Shown here: positions 1 to 8,079 of the stretch, in pieces | Numbering within the stretch: the stretch's first letter is position 1 | Layout: every line of letters starts with the position of its first letter | NCBI RefSeq assembly: GCF_900088415.1 | Contig: NZ_FLLQ01000001.1 | Location: 496,001-560,000, forward strand | DNA: 64,000 nucleotides | Origin: Vibrio mediterranei | GTDB taxonomy: Bacteria; Pseudomonadota; Gammaproteobacteria; Enterobacterales; Vibrionaceae | Reading direction: 5' to 3' | The notes under the pieces: model-generated | Seen by the model: the letters and a program-made list of their open reading frames with translations, nothing else | Told to the model about the DNA's origin: nothing | The model's database searches: none | Translations under genes and position numbers: made by a program

Positions 1-33
1 AATCTGCTCCAAATTATGTCCCCTAATAGTGGT

Positions 34-59
34 ATTCAAAAATAGATTTATTTTTGAAT
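34..59. promoter_or_regulatory. Perfect inverted repeat upstream of porin gene
   Basis: Two perfect 11-base arms (ATTCAAAAATA and its complement) flank a 4-base GATT loop. It lies about 48 bases before the first porin gene. It is AT-rich and has no following T-tract, so an operator or a leader structure is likelier than a terminator. The function is inferred. Confidence 0.5.
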
Positions 60-106
60 GGGGATTCTTTTATCCAAAAAAACGGAAATTATAAAAAGGA
101 ATAACT

Positions 107-1339
107 ATGAAAAGTCTATTCAAACTTTCTACATTAGCTGTAAGTGTATTTGCTGCCTCTCAAGTTAGCGCTATCGAATTATATAATAACGAAGGCACTG
201 AACTTACTATGTATGGTGCGATTGCTGCACAAGTGAGTAAGTATGATTATGATAAATCAACACCAATGGGGTCAGATGATGCCTATGGCCTTAACGGTGA
301 CTCTACATTTATCGAAGATCCAGGGTCATATGTTGGATTTGATATCAGTCATACACAAGGAAAGTTTAAAGGTATAGCCAAAATAGCGTTTGATGTTAAT
401 TTCGGGACTCAAACAGACGTTAATGGATATGGAGATAGTTTAGAGGCACTTACCGCAAGACAGATTTACGCTGGCTTCGGCCACGAGGACTTTGGTACCG
501 TGACGATTGGTCGCCAAGAAAGTCCATATATGAAAACAGACAAAGGCTATTACTCTTACTGGGCTGGCGGTCTCAATATGATGCAGTCTGACGAGCTGGG
601 TAGTCGTCGTTCTCCGAATACTGTCGTTTGGCAAAATGATTTCGATAATTTGTACGTAGGATTGCAATATCAAGCGCGACGTGATGTGGAGCAAATTGCA
701 TTCGGTAACGGGTTAAACTTTGGTTCCTTTATCGTCGGTGGCTCGATCGACGCGAATGGCTTAACTCGTTCAAAGATAAAAATAAAAGATGGATTCGGCG
801 GCGCTTTAGCGTATACGTTTGACTTCGGTACCTATTTATCTGCTGCATACAACCAAGCGAATGATATCAATGGTGATTTCATTGATATCTTAGGCAGCGC
901 CACTGGTACAGCCGACAACGCTGAAGTGAAACAATATGCGTTGGCTGCTGAGCATCACTTTATGGATGGGGCGATTTCTGTATCCGGACGATATGAGCAC
1001 TTCGAAGCAAAAGATGGTAGTAACAGCCCAATCTTCGACAGTAAAACTGACAACTTCGGATTAGGTGCTAACTTCTACTTTACGGAATCAATGCGAATCT
1101 ACGGAAGTTATGAATATGCTAAAGAAAACAACAACCTGACAGGTAAAACGCAATCTGAAGCAAATATATACAATATCGGCTTTGGCTGGGCGCCAGTCGC
1201 CTGGGGTGAAGTGTATCTAGAAAGTTACTACGATGACGTACAGCTTAACGACAGCATTAACTATGAGACTGGCGCTGCTCCAGCAGACACTGAATCCAAA
1301 GGCGCTCACTTCTTCCTAGGCGCAGCCGTTTTCTTCTAA
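107..1339 (+). CDS. Outer membrane porin (OmpU/OmpC-like, general porin family)
   Basis: A 410-residue trimeric-porin-type beta barrel for passive entry of small solutes across the outer membrane. Residues 1-22 form a signal peptide ending ASQVSA, after which mature IELYNNEGTELTMYG begins, a typical Gram-negative porin N-terminus. The body has alternating beta-strand patterns with many aromatic girdle residues, a GRQESPY strand, and a C-terminal phenylalanine (AAVFF) as needed for BAM-dependent insertion. An AAAAAGGA-like ribosome site precedes the ATG. The next gene is a close paralogue. An inverted repeat lies just upstream and a hairpin just downstream, so it is probably monocistronic. The family is clear; the substrate is not. 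Confidence 0.93.
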   Translation: MKSLFKLSTLAVSVFAASQVSAIELYNNEGTELTMYGAIAAQVSKYDYDKSTPMGSDDAYGLNGDSTFIEDPGSYVGFDISHTQGKFKGIAKIAFDVNFGTQTDVNGYGDSLEALTARQIYAGFGHEDFGTVTIGRQESPYMKTDKGYYSYWAGGLNMMQSDELGSRRSPNTVVWQNDFDNLYVGLQYQARRDVEQIAFGNGLNFGSFIVGGSIDANGLTRSKIKIKDGFGGALAYTFDFGTYLSAAYNQANDINGDFIDILGSATGTADNAEVKQYALAAEHHFMDGAISVSGRYEHFEAKDGSNSPIFDSKTDNFGLGANFYFTESMRIYGSYEYAKENNNLTGKTQSEANIYNIGFGWAPVAWGEVYLESYYDDVQLNDSINYETGAAPADTESKGAHFFLGAAVFF

Positions 1340-1365
1340 ACAGTGACTAAAACGTGACCTATTCA

Positions 1366-1387
1366 ATGCCTCCTTTTCTGGAGGCAT
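1366..1387 (+). terminator. Hairpin terminator after first porin
   Basis: Arms ATGCCTCC and GGAGGCAT with a TTTTCT loop, 27 bases after the porin stop. The following T-run is weak (GTTT). Confidence 0.65.
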
Positions 1388-1751
1388 GTTTACATTCCAA
1401 CCACATTTCACTCCTGATATTTCAACATACCTAAATCAGCGACAGATTTCTTTACTCCCCTCAACCCTAATCCATTCATTAATTCTATAAGTAACAGTCA
1501 TTACCATAGTCTAATTAATTACATAAAAACTCATAAAACTATAAGTTGTGATTTGTACCATGAATAATTCCACGCCATTTAATTAAACTCCGGTCAGCCA
1601 ACAAATCAATTAAGAGGGACATAATAACCTAAACAAAAACATAACAAATTCAAACATAACAAAATTTAGAAAAGATAATTAAATACTATGAAATGCTAGC
1701 GTTTAAAACGTAGGCAGAGACTTTTGCAACCTAATTATAAGCTTAAGAAAC
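1388..1751. other. Intergenic region between the two porins
   Basis: About 360 AT-rich bases with no open reading frame. It must hold the promoter of the second porin. A TGTGATTTGTACCATG stretch near 1547 resembles only half of a CRP site. I see no convincing full operator. Confidence 0.4.
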
Positions 1752-2951
1752 ATGACTAAACTGAACCCTATTTTCCTAGCACTTTTGGCAACTTTTTCTT
1801 CCAATGCAATAGAGCTTTACAACGATGAAGGTACCGAGCTATCAATTTACGGGGCAATAGCCGCGCAGCTTAGCCGTTATGATTACAACTCAGCTACTGC
1901 TATGGGTAACGCCAATGGTTACAACTACAATAGCGATGTTATCCACGTAGAAGATCCTGGCTCATATTTGGGCTTCGATATCTCCCATACCCATGGGCAC
2001 TTTAAAGGCCTCGTGAAACTGGAATGGGATGTTAACTTTGGTACTCAATCAGATACATCGGACATTGCATTACAGCAGCGCCAAACCTATGTTGGCTTCG
2101 GCCATGATATTTACGGACAAGTAACTATTGGTCGCCAAGAAAGCCCTTACATGAAAACAGACAAGGGCTATTACGCATACTGGGCTGGTGGCCTAAATAT
2201 GATGCAGTCTGATGAGCTGGGTAGCAGACGAACAAAGAATACTGTTGTGTGGTCAAAAGAGTCAGAGAATTACTATGTTGGACTGCAGTATCAAGCCAGT
2301 CGTAATGAGGACCAAATCTCGTTTGGTAATGGCCTTAACTTTGGCTCCGTATATGCGCCTGTTGAGACGCGCCCTACTATCACCATAGATAATGGTTTTG
2401 GTGTCGCTGCAACCTATACTTTTGATTTCGGTACTTACATAGCGGCTGGATATAACCAAGCCAATCATATTAATGGCGAGTTTATCGACTTGCTTGGCAT
2501 ACCAGACCCAAGTGCCAGCCTGACCGCAACGGATGCAACCATTAAGCAGTATGCCATTGCTTTTGAACATCATTTTGCTGAGGGATTACTCTCTGTCTCC
2601 GGACGCTACGAACGATTTATGTCCGAAGATGGTGCAACCAATCCGGCGTTCAAAGGTACCACGGATAATGTTGGTCTAGGTGCAAACCTATATGTCACCG
2701 AAAATATCCGTCTCTATGGCAGCTATGAATGGGCGTTAGATAAAGATGACTTGGCTAACAAGACCAATACTAAAGTGGCGATGATTAATTTAGGTGCAGC
2801 TTGGGCTCCTGTCCCGTGGGGAGAAATCTATGTTGAGGGTTACAGAGACGATGTCACCCTCAACGACACGTTAAATTGGAATACGAATCAACCAACCGAC
2901 TATCGCGGTTCATCCAATCATTTCTTCTTAGGCGCGGCAGTGTTGTTTTAA
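1752..2951 (+). CDS. Outer membrane porin, paralogue of the upstream porin
   Basis: A 399-residue general porin with a signal peptide of about 19 residues (ending FSSNA) and the same mature start IELYNDEGTELSIYG. Large blocks are identical to the upstream porin, for example TIGRQESPYMKTDKGYY and GGLNMMQSDELGSRR, and it ends in the barrel-type LF. The differences concentrate in stretches that look like surface loops, so the pair probably arose by tandem duplication and then diverged in loop specificity. It has its own 5' region of about 360 bases and its own terminator, so the two copies are likely regulated separately. A weak TTAAGAAAC ribosome site precedes the ATG. Confidence 0.92.
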   Translation: MTKLNPIFLALLATFSSNAIELYNDEGTELSIYGAIAAQLSRYDYNSATAMGNANGYNYNSDVIHVEDPGSYLGFDISHTHGHFKGLVKLEWDVNFGTQSDTSDIALQQRQTYVGFGHDIYGQVTIGRQESPYMKTDKGYYAYWAGGLNMMQSDELGSRRTKNTVVWSKESENYYVGLQYQASRNEDQISFGNGLNFGSVYAPVETRPTITIDNGFGVAATYTFDFGTYIAAGYNQANHINGEFIDLLGIPDPSASLTATDATIKQYAIAFEHHFAEGLLSVSGRYERFMSEDGATNPAFKGTTDNVGLGANLYVTENIRLYGSYEWALDKDDLANKTNTKVAMINLGAAWAPVPWGEIYVEGYRDDVTLNDTLNWNTNQPTDYRGSSNHFFLGAAVLF

Positions 2952-2968
2952 TACGAGGGACAAACGAA

Positions 2969-2994
2969 GTGGAGCAGCTTAGCTTCTGCTCCAC
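2969..2994 (+). terminator. Hairpin after second porin
   Basis: Perfect 9-bp arms GTGGAGCAG and CTGCTCCAC with an 8-base loop, 18 bases after the stop. A second, weaker hairpin (ACCATCA / TGATGGT, then CTTTC) follows at 3012-3033. T-tracts are poor. Confidence 0.6.
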
Positions 2995-3115
2995 AACATA
3001 ACACCATTCAAACCATCATCATTTATTGATGGTCTTTCGAGTAAGATCACAACAACCTGCTATTATTTTACATAGAGTTATATTGAGCAAATAATAGACA
3101 ACAAGGAAGGTAGGT

Positions 3116-4012
3116 ATGTACGATCTAAAGAAAGAGTATGACCAGTTTGGCCCCTGGTTGATCGAAATAAAATCGCAAGAAGACATTCCACCCCAATTCT
3201 CAGAACAGCAGCATTTCTTTGAAGACGCGGTATACAGTTTTAAGATTCCTGTGCATCAAGAGCGTAGAAATATGAAGCCAGGCATGTTGCTTTATCCCGA
3301 AGTTGTCATCATTCAACAAGATTTCATCATGCATTTGAAGATTGATGGTGAACGGATTCAAGCGGAGAAAATGTGGTACACCGATGTGTTGTTCCTCACT
3401 CATGGTGGTGACTTGCTCGACAACTACATTGGCCTTCAATCGATTCAAGGCGAGATGATCATCAAATACAATCTCGTATCTCAAGATGTTGCCAGCCATG
3501 TGATTAAACTATTGCGTGAAATTGTCTCTCCTAGAACCAGTTACCCTATTTCTACAGAACTAAATGACGCGAGTTTGTTGGACAAAGTAACCTACAGTTT
3601 CTATTGCGGCACCGAAAAGCTATTAGAGCCACTGCACATCCTGGCTTACCAAAGCGAAATGATGCTCACAGAGAGAAAACGCACGAGCATCATGGATCTT
3701 TACCATAATTTCGTGCAGTACAAACTGTTACGTTCAATGATTATGACCGATGGCGTTGATTTGATTATCGCTAACCAAGGTAAACACATTATCGATGTTA
3801 AAGATGCCAACTATAAATTCGGTCACACCTTTATTCGAATAGGCTTGATTGAAAATGTATCGCTAGAACCTCATCCTCACTTCCCTGAGCTAAACTCGCT
3901 CATTATTAAAGTAGGATTATGCGAGTTCACCTTGGCGGTCGACAAAACCTTCTCTATCAATAAAGTCAATGAGCTACTTCTTGCCACTAAGCAAGTGAAA
4001 GAGCCGGCCTAA
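3116..4012 (+). CDS. Conserved-looking protein of unknown function
   Basis: A 298-residue soluble protein with no signal peptide and no obvious membrane segment, preceded by a strong GGAAGG ribosome site. I do not recognise the family. The N-terminal half (about 1-130) alternates charged and hydrophobic beta-strand-like stretches; a helical, charged segment sits near 175-205 (SEMMLTERKRTSIMDLYHNF). Only two cysteines occur, within FYCGTEKL and GLCEFTL. It stands between the porin pair and a convergent LysR gene, apparently monocistronic, with a bidirectional hairpin behind it. Codon use looks like that of its neighbours. It is probably a real cytoplasmic protein; no function is proposed. Confidence 0.8.
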   Translation: MYDLKKEYDQFGPWLIEIKSQEDIPPQFSEQQHFFEDAVYSFKIPVHQERRNMKPGMLLYPEVVIIQQDFIMHLKIDGERIQAEKMWYTDVLFLTHGGDLLDNYIGLQSIQGEMIIKYNLVSQDVASHVIKLLREIVSPRTSYPISTELNDASLLDKVTYSFYCGTEKLLEPLHILAYQSEMMLTERKRTSIMDLYHNFVQYKLLRSMIMTDGVDLIIANQGKHIIDVKDANYKFGHTFIRIGLIENVSLEPHPHFPELNSLIIKVGLCEFTLAVDKTFSINKVNELLLATKQVKEPA

Positions 4013-4029
4013 TACGTTAAATACGCCAG

Positions 4030-4060
4030 GCGTTCTTCCTAATCGAACTAGGGAGAACGC
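4030..4060. terminator. Bidirectional hairpin between convergent genes
   Basis: Arms GCGTTCTTCCTA and TAGGGAGAACGC pair with one G-T wobble around a 7-base loop. It lies between the 3' ends of the unknown protein gene and the LysR gene and touches the latter's stop codon. Confidence 0.6.
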
Positions 4061-4941
4061 TAACCACACTGCTGTTGTAGCCAACTAGCCAGTTTCTTGA
4101 TTTCCGGCTGTCGGGCACGACTCTTCTTGTAAACGAAATAAAAATTGTCGCCCGTTTCTAATCCATGTGAAGGGATCACGACCAAATCTTGTAAGTCTCG
4201 CTCAGTCATCATGTAACCATTAGCGAACGTAATTCCTTGGTCATACTTCGCCGCTTCTACGGCCAACAGCATATGGCTGAAGTGCTGCATATCAAGGTCT
4301 TTTGGCATGGTAATACCACCTGCTTGACACCATTTTAGCCAGTCTTTACCTCTTTCTCTGAATACAGAATCCGTCGACAAGATGGGATAGTTCCACAACG
4401 CCTCAGGAAGGTTTTTTCCATCTATCTCTTTCCAGATTTTATGGCTACAAACTGGGTAGAGAACTTCGTTGTATAAAGGCTCGGCAACAAAATTCCTTCT
4501 AGGTTTCTCTACAGTAATAAAGCAGTCACCTATGTTATCTGATAACTCAGGATCTTCCGCTACCATGTTTAGTGTCAGCTCGATTTCAGGATATAGGCGC
4601 TTAAAATCAGACAACCTTGGAATCAACCACTTTACGGCTAACGAACTGTATAGCGCCAAACGGATCGTGCCACGCTCCCCTTCTCTAATTCTCTGGCTGG
4701 CCTTCGCAATAGACGCAACGGCAGGGCTAATCTCTTCCAAATAGCTTTCACCAATTTGAGAAAGTGACAGCTTTCTCCCTTGTCTAATAAACAGCACTTC
4801 GCCTAAATACTCTTCCAATAAACGAATCTGATGACTGATGGCACTTTGGGTCACATTGAGCTCTTCAGCGGCAAGTGAAAAGCTGAGGTTTCTTGCTACA
4901 GATTCGAAACAATGGACGGCACGTAACGGAGGAAGTTTCAT
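4060..4941 (-). CDS. LysR-family transcriptional regulator, GcvA-like
   Basis: A 293-residue DNA-binding regulator. The N-terminal winged helix-turn-helix (about 1-60) contains the classic MKLPPLRAVHCFESVARNLS start and the recognition region ELNVTQSAISHQIRLLEEYLG, which is characteristic of the GcvA/AmpR branch. The rest is a LysR substrate-binding domain. It is transcribed divergently from the EamA-type exporter 93 bases away. By the usual LysR arrangement it is the likely regulator of that gene and of itself, responding to an unidentified small molecule. The start used is the ATG facing the shared intergenic region; no strong ribosome site is visible. Confidence 0.9.
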   Translation of the reverse strand: MKLPPLRAVHCFESVARNLSFSLAAEELNVTQSAISHQIRLLEEYLGEVLFIRQGRKLSLSQIGESYLEEISPAVASIAKASQRIREGERGTIRLALYSSLAVKWLIPRLSDFKRLYPEIELTLNMVAEDPELSDNIGDCFITVEKPRRNFVAEPLYNEVLYPVCSHKIWKEIDGKNLPEALWNYPILSTDSVFRERGKDWLKWCQAGGITMPKDLDMQHFSHMLLAVEAAKYDQGITFANGYMMTERDLQDLVVIPSHGLETGDNFYFVYKKSRARQPEIKKLASWLQQQCG

Positions 4942-5034
4942 TATCTAAATATCTCATACTAAGTGAATATTTATCATTTCACTTCATCCTAGGTCATCTC
5001 GTATGCTCTCGTAAAGAGGAAGAGGAGGATAAAC

Positions 5035-5916
5035 ATGAAACCAATGACCGTCGGCGTAGCGATGCTTTTGCTCGTATTTGGTAATCAAATTGCTATTTTG
5101 TCAGACGCACTAATTAAAAGTGTGGGTAATGACGTCGCTGTATTTCAGTTTGTCTTTTTCCGTCAGTTGTCAGCGGTTCTGATCTTGTTGCCTTTTTTCC
5201 TATTTAGTAAACCAAAAAACATCACTGAAGGTTTGAAGTGGCATGCACTGCGCGCGCACGTGTGGTTGTTTGGGGCCATATTTATGGTTTACGCGATTTC
5301 ATCGATGCCGTTGGCAACAGCTAATGCTATTTTCTATGCAGCGCCGCTGATGATGCTACCTTTAGCTGGTCTGTTTTTCGGTGAGAGACTCTCGCGCCAA
5401 ACGATCTCGGCAGCGGTTATGGGCTTTGCCGGTGTGTTAGTCATTATAAGGCCTGACCAAGTCGACTTTGCCGCCTTATCGGCCTTAGTGGTTGCGCTTA
5501 CTATTGCGGTAAACAACCTATTAATTCGCAAGCTACCTAAACAGCAATCCGTCGTACACACGTTACTCGTCACTAACCTTGTTGGAATGCCAGTCTCGTT
5601 ATGTTTGGCATACATGGAAGGTCAACCTTGGGATTGGAGCTCGTTTCCTGTGGCCGCCGCTTCAAGCACTTTTATTTTGATTTATGCGGCGACCTGCGTG
5701 TTGACCTATCGTTCTGTGGATAGCAACAAAATCGCCAGTGCAGAATACAGCGGTTTGATTGGCGCAGTGGCAGTGGGTTTGCTGTGGTTTGGTGAAGTCC
5801 CCGATATCTTTATGGCAATTGGTACCTTGATGATTGTCGTTCCTATTGTCTGGTTAACCAAACATGAGAAGAAACGCAAACGAATGCATAAAGAGACCGC
5901 GATTGTTGAAAGCTAG
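5035..5916 (+). CDS. EamA/DMT-family inner membrane transporter
   Basis: A 293-residue protein with about ten hydrophobic segments in two tandem EamA repeats (about 5-140 and 150-280), the drug/metabolite transporter layout. Members are mostly exporters of amino acids, metabolites or drugs. The C-terminus is basic (KHEKKRKRMHKE), fitting a cytoplasmic end. A very strong GAGGAAGAGGAGG ribosome site precedes the ATG. It is divergent from a GcvA-like LysR gene, which suggests regulated export of a metabolite sensed by that regulator. The substrate cannot be told from sequence. Confidence 0.88.
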   Translation: MKPMTVGVAMLLLVFGNQIAILSDALIKSVGNDVAVFQFVFFRQLSAVLILLPFFLFSKPKNITEGLKWHALRAHVWLFGAIFMVYAISSMPLATANAIFYAAPLMMLPLAGLFFGERLSRQTISAAVMGFAGVLVIIRPDQVDFAALSALVVALTIAVNNLLIRKLPKQQSVVHTLLVTNLVGMPVSLCLAYMEGQPWDWSSFPVAAASSTFILIYAATCVLTYRSVDSNKIASAEYSGLIGAVAVGLLWFGEVPDIFMAIGTLMIVVPIVWLTKHEKKRKRMHKETAIVES

Positions 5917-5959
5917 GTCACAGCAATGTGAACAGTTTGTGAATGTAATTTGTAATATT

Positions 5960-6002
5960 TTTTCCATTTCATATACTTAATAGCGAACTCTGAAATGGAA
6001 AA
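5960..6002. promoter_or_regulatory. Inverted repeat spanning the proX ribosome-binding region
   Basis: Perfect 12-base arms TTTTCCATTTCA (5960-5971) and TGAAATGGAAAA (5991-6002) are separated by 19 bases. The right arm contains the only GGAA ribosome-site candidate, 7 bases before the proX ATG. It could act as an operator or as an RNA hairpin masking the ribosome site. Confidence 0.55.
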
Positions 6003-6007
6003 TCACT

Positions 6008-7018
6008 ATGAAACGCTTAACTAGGACGTTATTGTTCTCATCTCTTTTAGCTACATCAAGTCTTCAAACAGCCTCCGCAAACGAGTGTGGTACTGTCACT
6101 ATCGCTGACATGAACTGGAATTCAGCCACACTCATCGCCAACATCGATAAATTTATTCTGGAACACGGTTTTGACTGTGATGCAGAACTTGTTCCCGGCG
6201 ATACCATGCCAACAGGCGCATCCATGATTTCAAAAGGACAACCTGATATCGCACCTGAGTTCTGGAGTAACTCAATGCGTGAAGCCTTAGATCTCGGTGT
6301 TAAGGAAGGTCAGATTCAATACGCAGGAACCACACTTACCGATGGCGGTGAAGAAGGGTTCTGGGTTCCTGAGTATATGGTCAAACAAGATCCTTCTCTC
6401 GCAACGATCGAAGGTGTACTCGCCAACGCGAAGAAGTTCACACACCCGGAAGATCCAAGTAAATCAGCATTTTATACATGCCCAGCAGGTTGGAATTGCC
6501 AAATTTCAGCCGGTAATCTCTTCAACGCGCTAGGCATGGAACAAGCGGGATTTGAACTGGTCGACCCAGGTTCAGGTGCAGGTCTTTCAGGCTCGATTGC
6601 GAAAGCTTATGAACGCGAAGAAGCGTGGTTTGGTTATTACTGGGCACCGACTGCGGTTCTTGGTAAATACAAAATGGTCAAAGTAGACTTTGGCAGCGGT
6701 GTCGACGAGACCATGTTTAAAGACTGTATTACCCAAGAGGAATGTCTAGATCCTAAACCAACCATGTACCCACCTTCAGCTGTTGAGACGGTTGTTACCG
6801 ATAGCTTTGCGAAGAAGTCACCAGAAGCGATGGCGTATTTCAAACAGCGTGAATTTACCAATGCTCAAATGAATGGCCTACTTGCTTGGATGGAAGACGA
6901 GCAAGCGGATGGTGAATATGCCGTTGAGCACTTTATGAAGGAATACAAAGATACATGGGCAGCATGGCTGTCACCAGACGTAGCCGCAAAAGTACAAAAA
7001 GCGGTTGATGCACTGTAA
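6008..7018 (+). CDS. proX: Periplasmic glycine betaine/choline-type ABC substrate-binding protein
   Basis: A 336-residue OpuAC-family binding protein that captures a quaternary-amine osmolyte in the periplasm and delivers it to ProW/ProV. Residues 1-24 are a signal peptide ending QTASA; mature NECGTVTIADMNWNSATLIAN follows. Aromatic motifs expected in the betaine cage are present (DMNW, EFWSNSM, EGFWVPEYM, FGYYWAPT). Cysteine pairs (TCPAGWNCQ and DCITQEEC) suggest disulfides. It is first in an X-W-V order and is followed by a strong hairpin block, which would favour excess binding protein over membrane components. The related Vibrio proXWV usually follows betIBA; here bet genes are absent next to it. 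The exact ligand (betaine, choline or proline betaine) is not resolved. Confidence 0.9.
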   Translation: MKRLTRTLLFSSLLATSSLQTASANECGTVTIADMNWNSATLIANIDKFILEHGFDCDAELVPGDTMPTGASMISKGQPDIAPEFWSNSMREALDLGVKEGQIQYAGTTLTDGGEEGFWVPEYMVKQDPSLATIEGVLANAKKFTHPEDPSKSAFYTCPAGWNCQISAGNLFNALGMEQAGFELVDPGSGAGLSGSIAKAYEREEAWFGYYWAPTAVLGKYKMVKVDFGSGVDETMFKDCITQEECLDPKPTMYPPSAVETVVTDSFAKKSPEAMAYFKQREFTNAQMNGLLAWMEDEQADGEYAVEHFMKEYKDTWAAWLSPDVAAKVQKAVDAL

Positions 7019-7040
7019 AAGAAATAAAGCTCTAGAAGGA

Positions 7041-7156
7041 TTGCCTCTTCGGATTTAGAGGCAAATTAGAGTCAGAGATTGACCCAACACTCGCCATGAT
7101 GGCACTCGTTGGCGTCAATCACACTAAAAGAAGATCCCTAAGTTAGGGATCTTCTT
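7041..7156 (+). repeat. Cluster of three hairpins between proX and proW
   Basis: Three stem-loops lie in tandem. TTGCCTCT/AGAGGCAA is at 7041-7064. A longer structure at 7078-7119 has outer arms ATTGACCCAAC and GTTGGCGTCAAT (one bulge) and an inner GCCATGATGGC. A perfect 13-bp stem AAGAAGATCCCTA/TAGGGATCTTCTT with a 3-base loop is at 7128-7156. No T-tract follows, so this looks like an mRNA-stabilising or attenuating intercistronic element rather than a full terminator. Confidence 0.65.
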
Positions 7157-7185
7157 AAATGGCAGAAGTAATCAAGGAGTAACAG

Positions 7186-8079
7186 ATGTCTAATGCCAGT
7201 TGGTTGAGTGAAATACCTCAGCTCGATAGAAAACAACTACTCGATATTCGTAAAACCCTCGACGGTGCTTATCGCGACTTCTCTCGCGAATATGGCGACG
7301 CCATAGAATCCATCTTTGACCCTCTCTTAAGTTTTTTAATCTGGTTTGAAAAGCTGCTTCTTTCTAGCCCTTGGTGGCTCATCCTCGGTATTTTGGTCGG
7401 CCTAGCCTACTTAGCCAGCCGCTCATGGAAGCTTAGTGCTTCTGTTGGTATTGCATTCTTTCTAATCGGCTTCTTCGGAATGTGGGACAATACCATGCGA
7501 ACCATGAGTATTATTCTCGTCTCCACCTTTGTCGCCATCGCGCTCGGAATACCTACCGGTATAATTATGGCTCAGTCTAAGAAAGCACGAGCCGTGATCA
7601 CTCCGATACTCGATATTATGCAAACCATGCCAGCTTTTGTTTATTTGATACCCGTGGTCATGCTACTTGGCATTGGTAAAATTCCGGGCGTTATTGCCGT
7701 CGTCATTTATGCCATTCCGCCAGTGATTCGACTGACAGATCTCGGCATTCGCTTAGTAGACAAAGAAGTTCTTGAAGCTGCTACTGCGTACGGCGCAAGT
7801 CCGATGCAGCGTCTGTTTGGCGTGCAAGTTCCATTGGCAATGCCAAATATTATGGCAGGTATCAACCAAACCATTATGATGGCGCTCGCCATGGTGGTCA
7901 TTGCCTCTATGATTGGGGTGAAGGGATTGGGCCAACCGGTGCTTAAGTCCATTACCAACCAATACTTCACTTTAGGTCTTTTAAATGGTCTAGCGATCGT
8001 GGCACTTGCTATCATCTTCGACCGCGTTTCTCAAAGCTACGCTAAGCGTACCCAAGCTCACTTAGGAGGAAGAGAATAA
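7186..8079 (+). CDS. proW: Glycine betaine ABC transporter permease
   Basis: A 297-residue inner-membrane permease of the BPD_transp_1 type. An N-terminal hydrophilic segment (1-45) is followed by about seven membrane helices. The EAA loop that contacts the ATPase is seen in EAATAYGASPMQRLFGVQVPLAMPNI (about 198-223). The length fits ProW/OpuAB proteins with a short N-terminal tail. An AAGGAGTAAC ribosome site precedes the ATG. Its stop codon overlaps the ATG of the ATPase gene by one base (TAATG), so translational coupling is likely. It acts with the periplasmic binding protein upstream and ProV downstream. Confidence 0.92.
   Translation: MSNASWLSEIPQLDRKQLLDIRKTLDGAYRDFSREYGDAIESIFDPLLSFLIWFEKLLLSSPWWLILGILVGLAYLASRSWKLSASVGIAFFLIGFFGMWDNTMRTMSIILVSTFVAIALGIPTGIIMAQSKKARAVITPILDIMQTMPAFVYLIPVVMLLGIGKIPGVIAVVIYAIPPVIRLTDLGIRLVDKEVLEAATAYGASPMQRLFGVQVPLAMPNIMAGINQTIMMALAMVVIASMIGVKGLGQPVLKSITNQYFTLGLLNGLAIVALAIIFDRVSQSYAKRTQAHLGGRE

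Noticed and set aside
440..694. Antisense open frames within the porins and other large genes
   Set aside because: They lie opposite strongly supported genes, lack ribosome sites and show no family resemblance; they reflect codon bias of the sense gene.
1540..1560. CRP site before the second porin
   Set aside because: Only the TGTGA half is good; the other half does not match TCACA.
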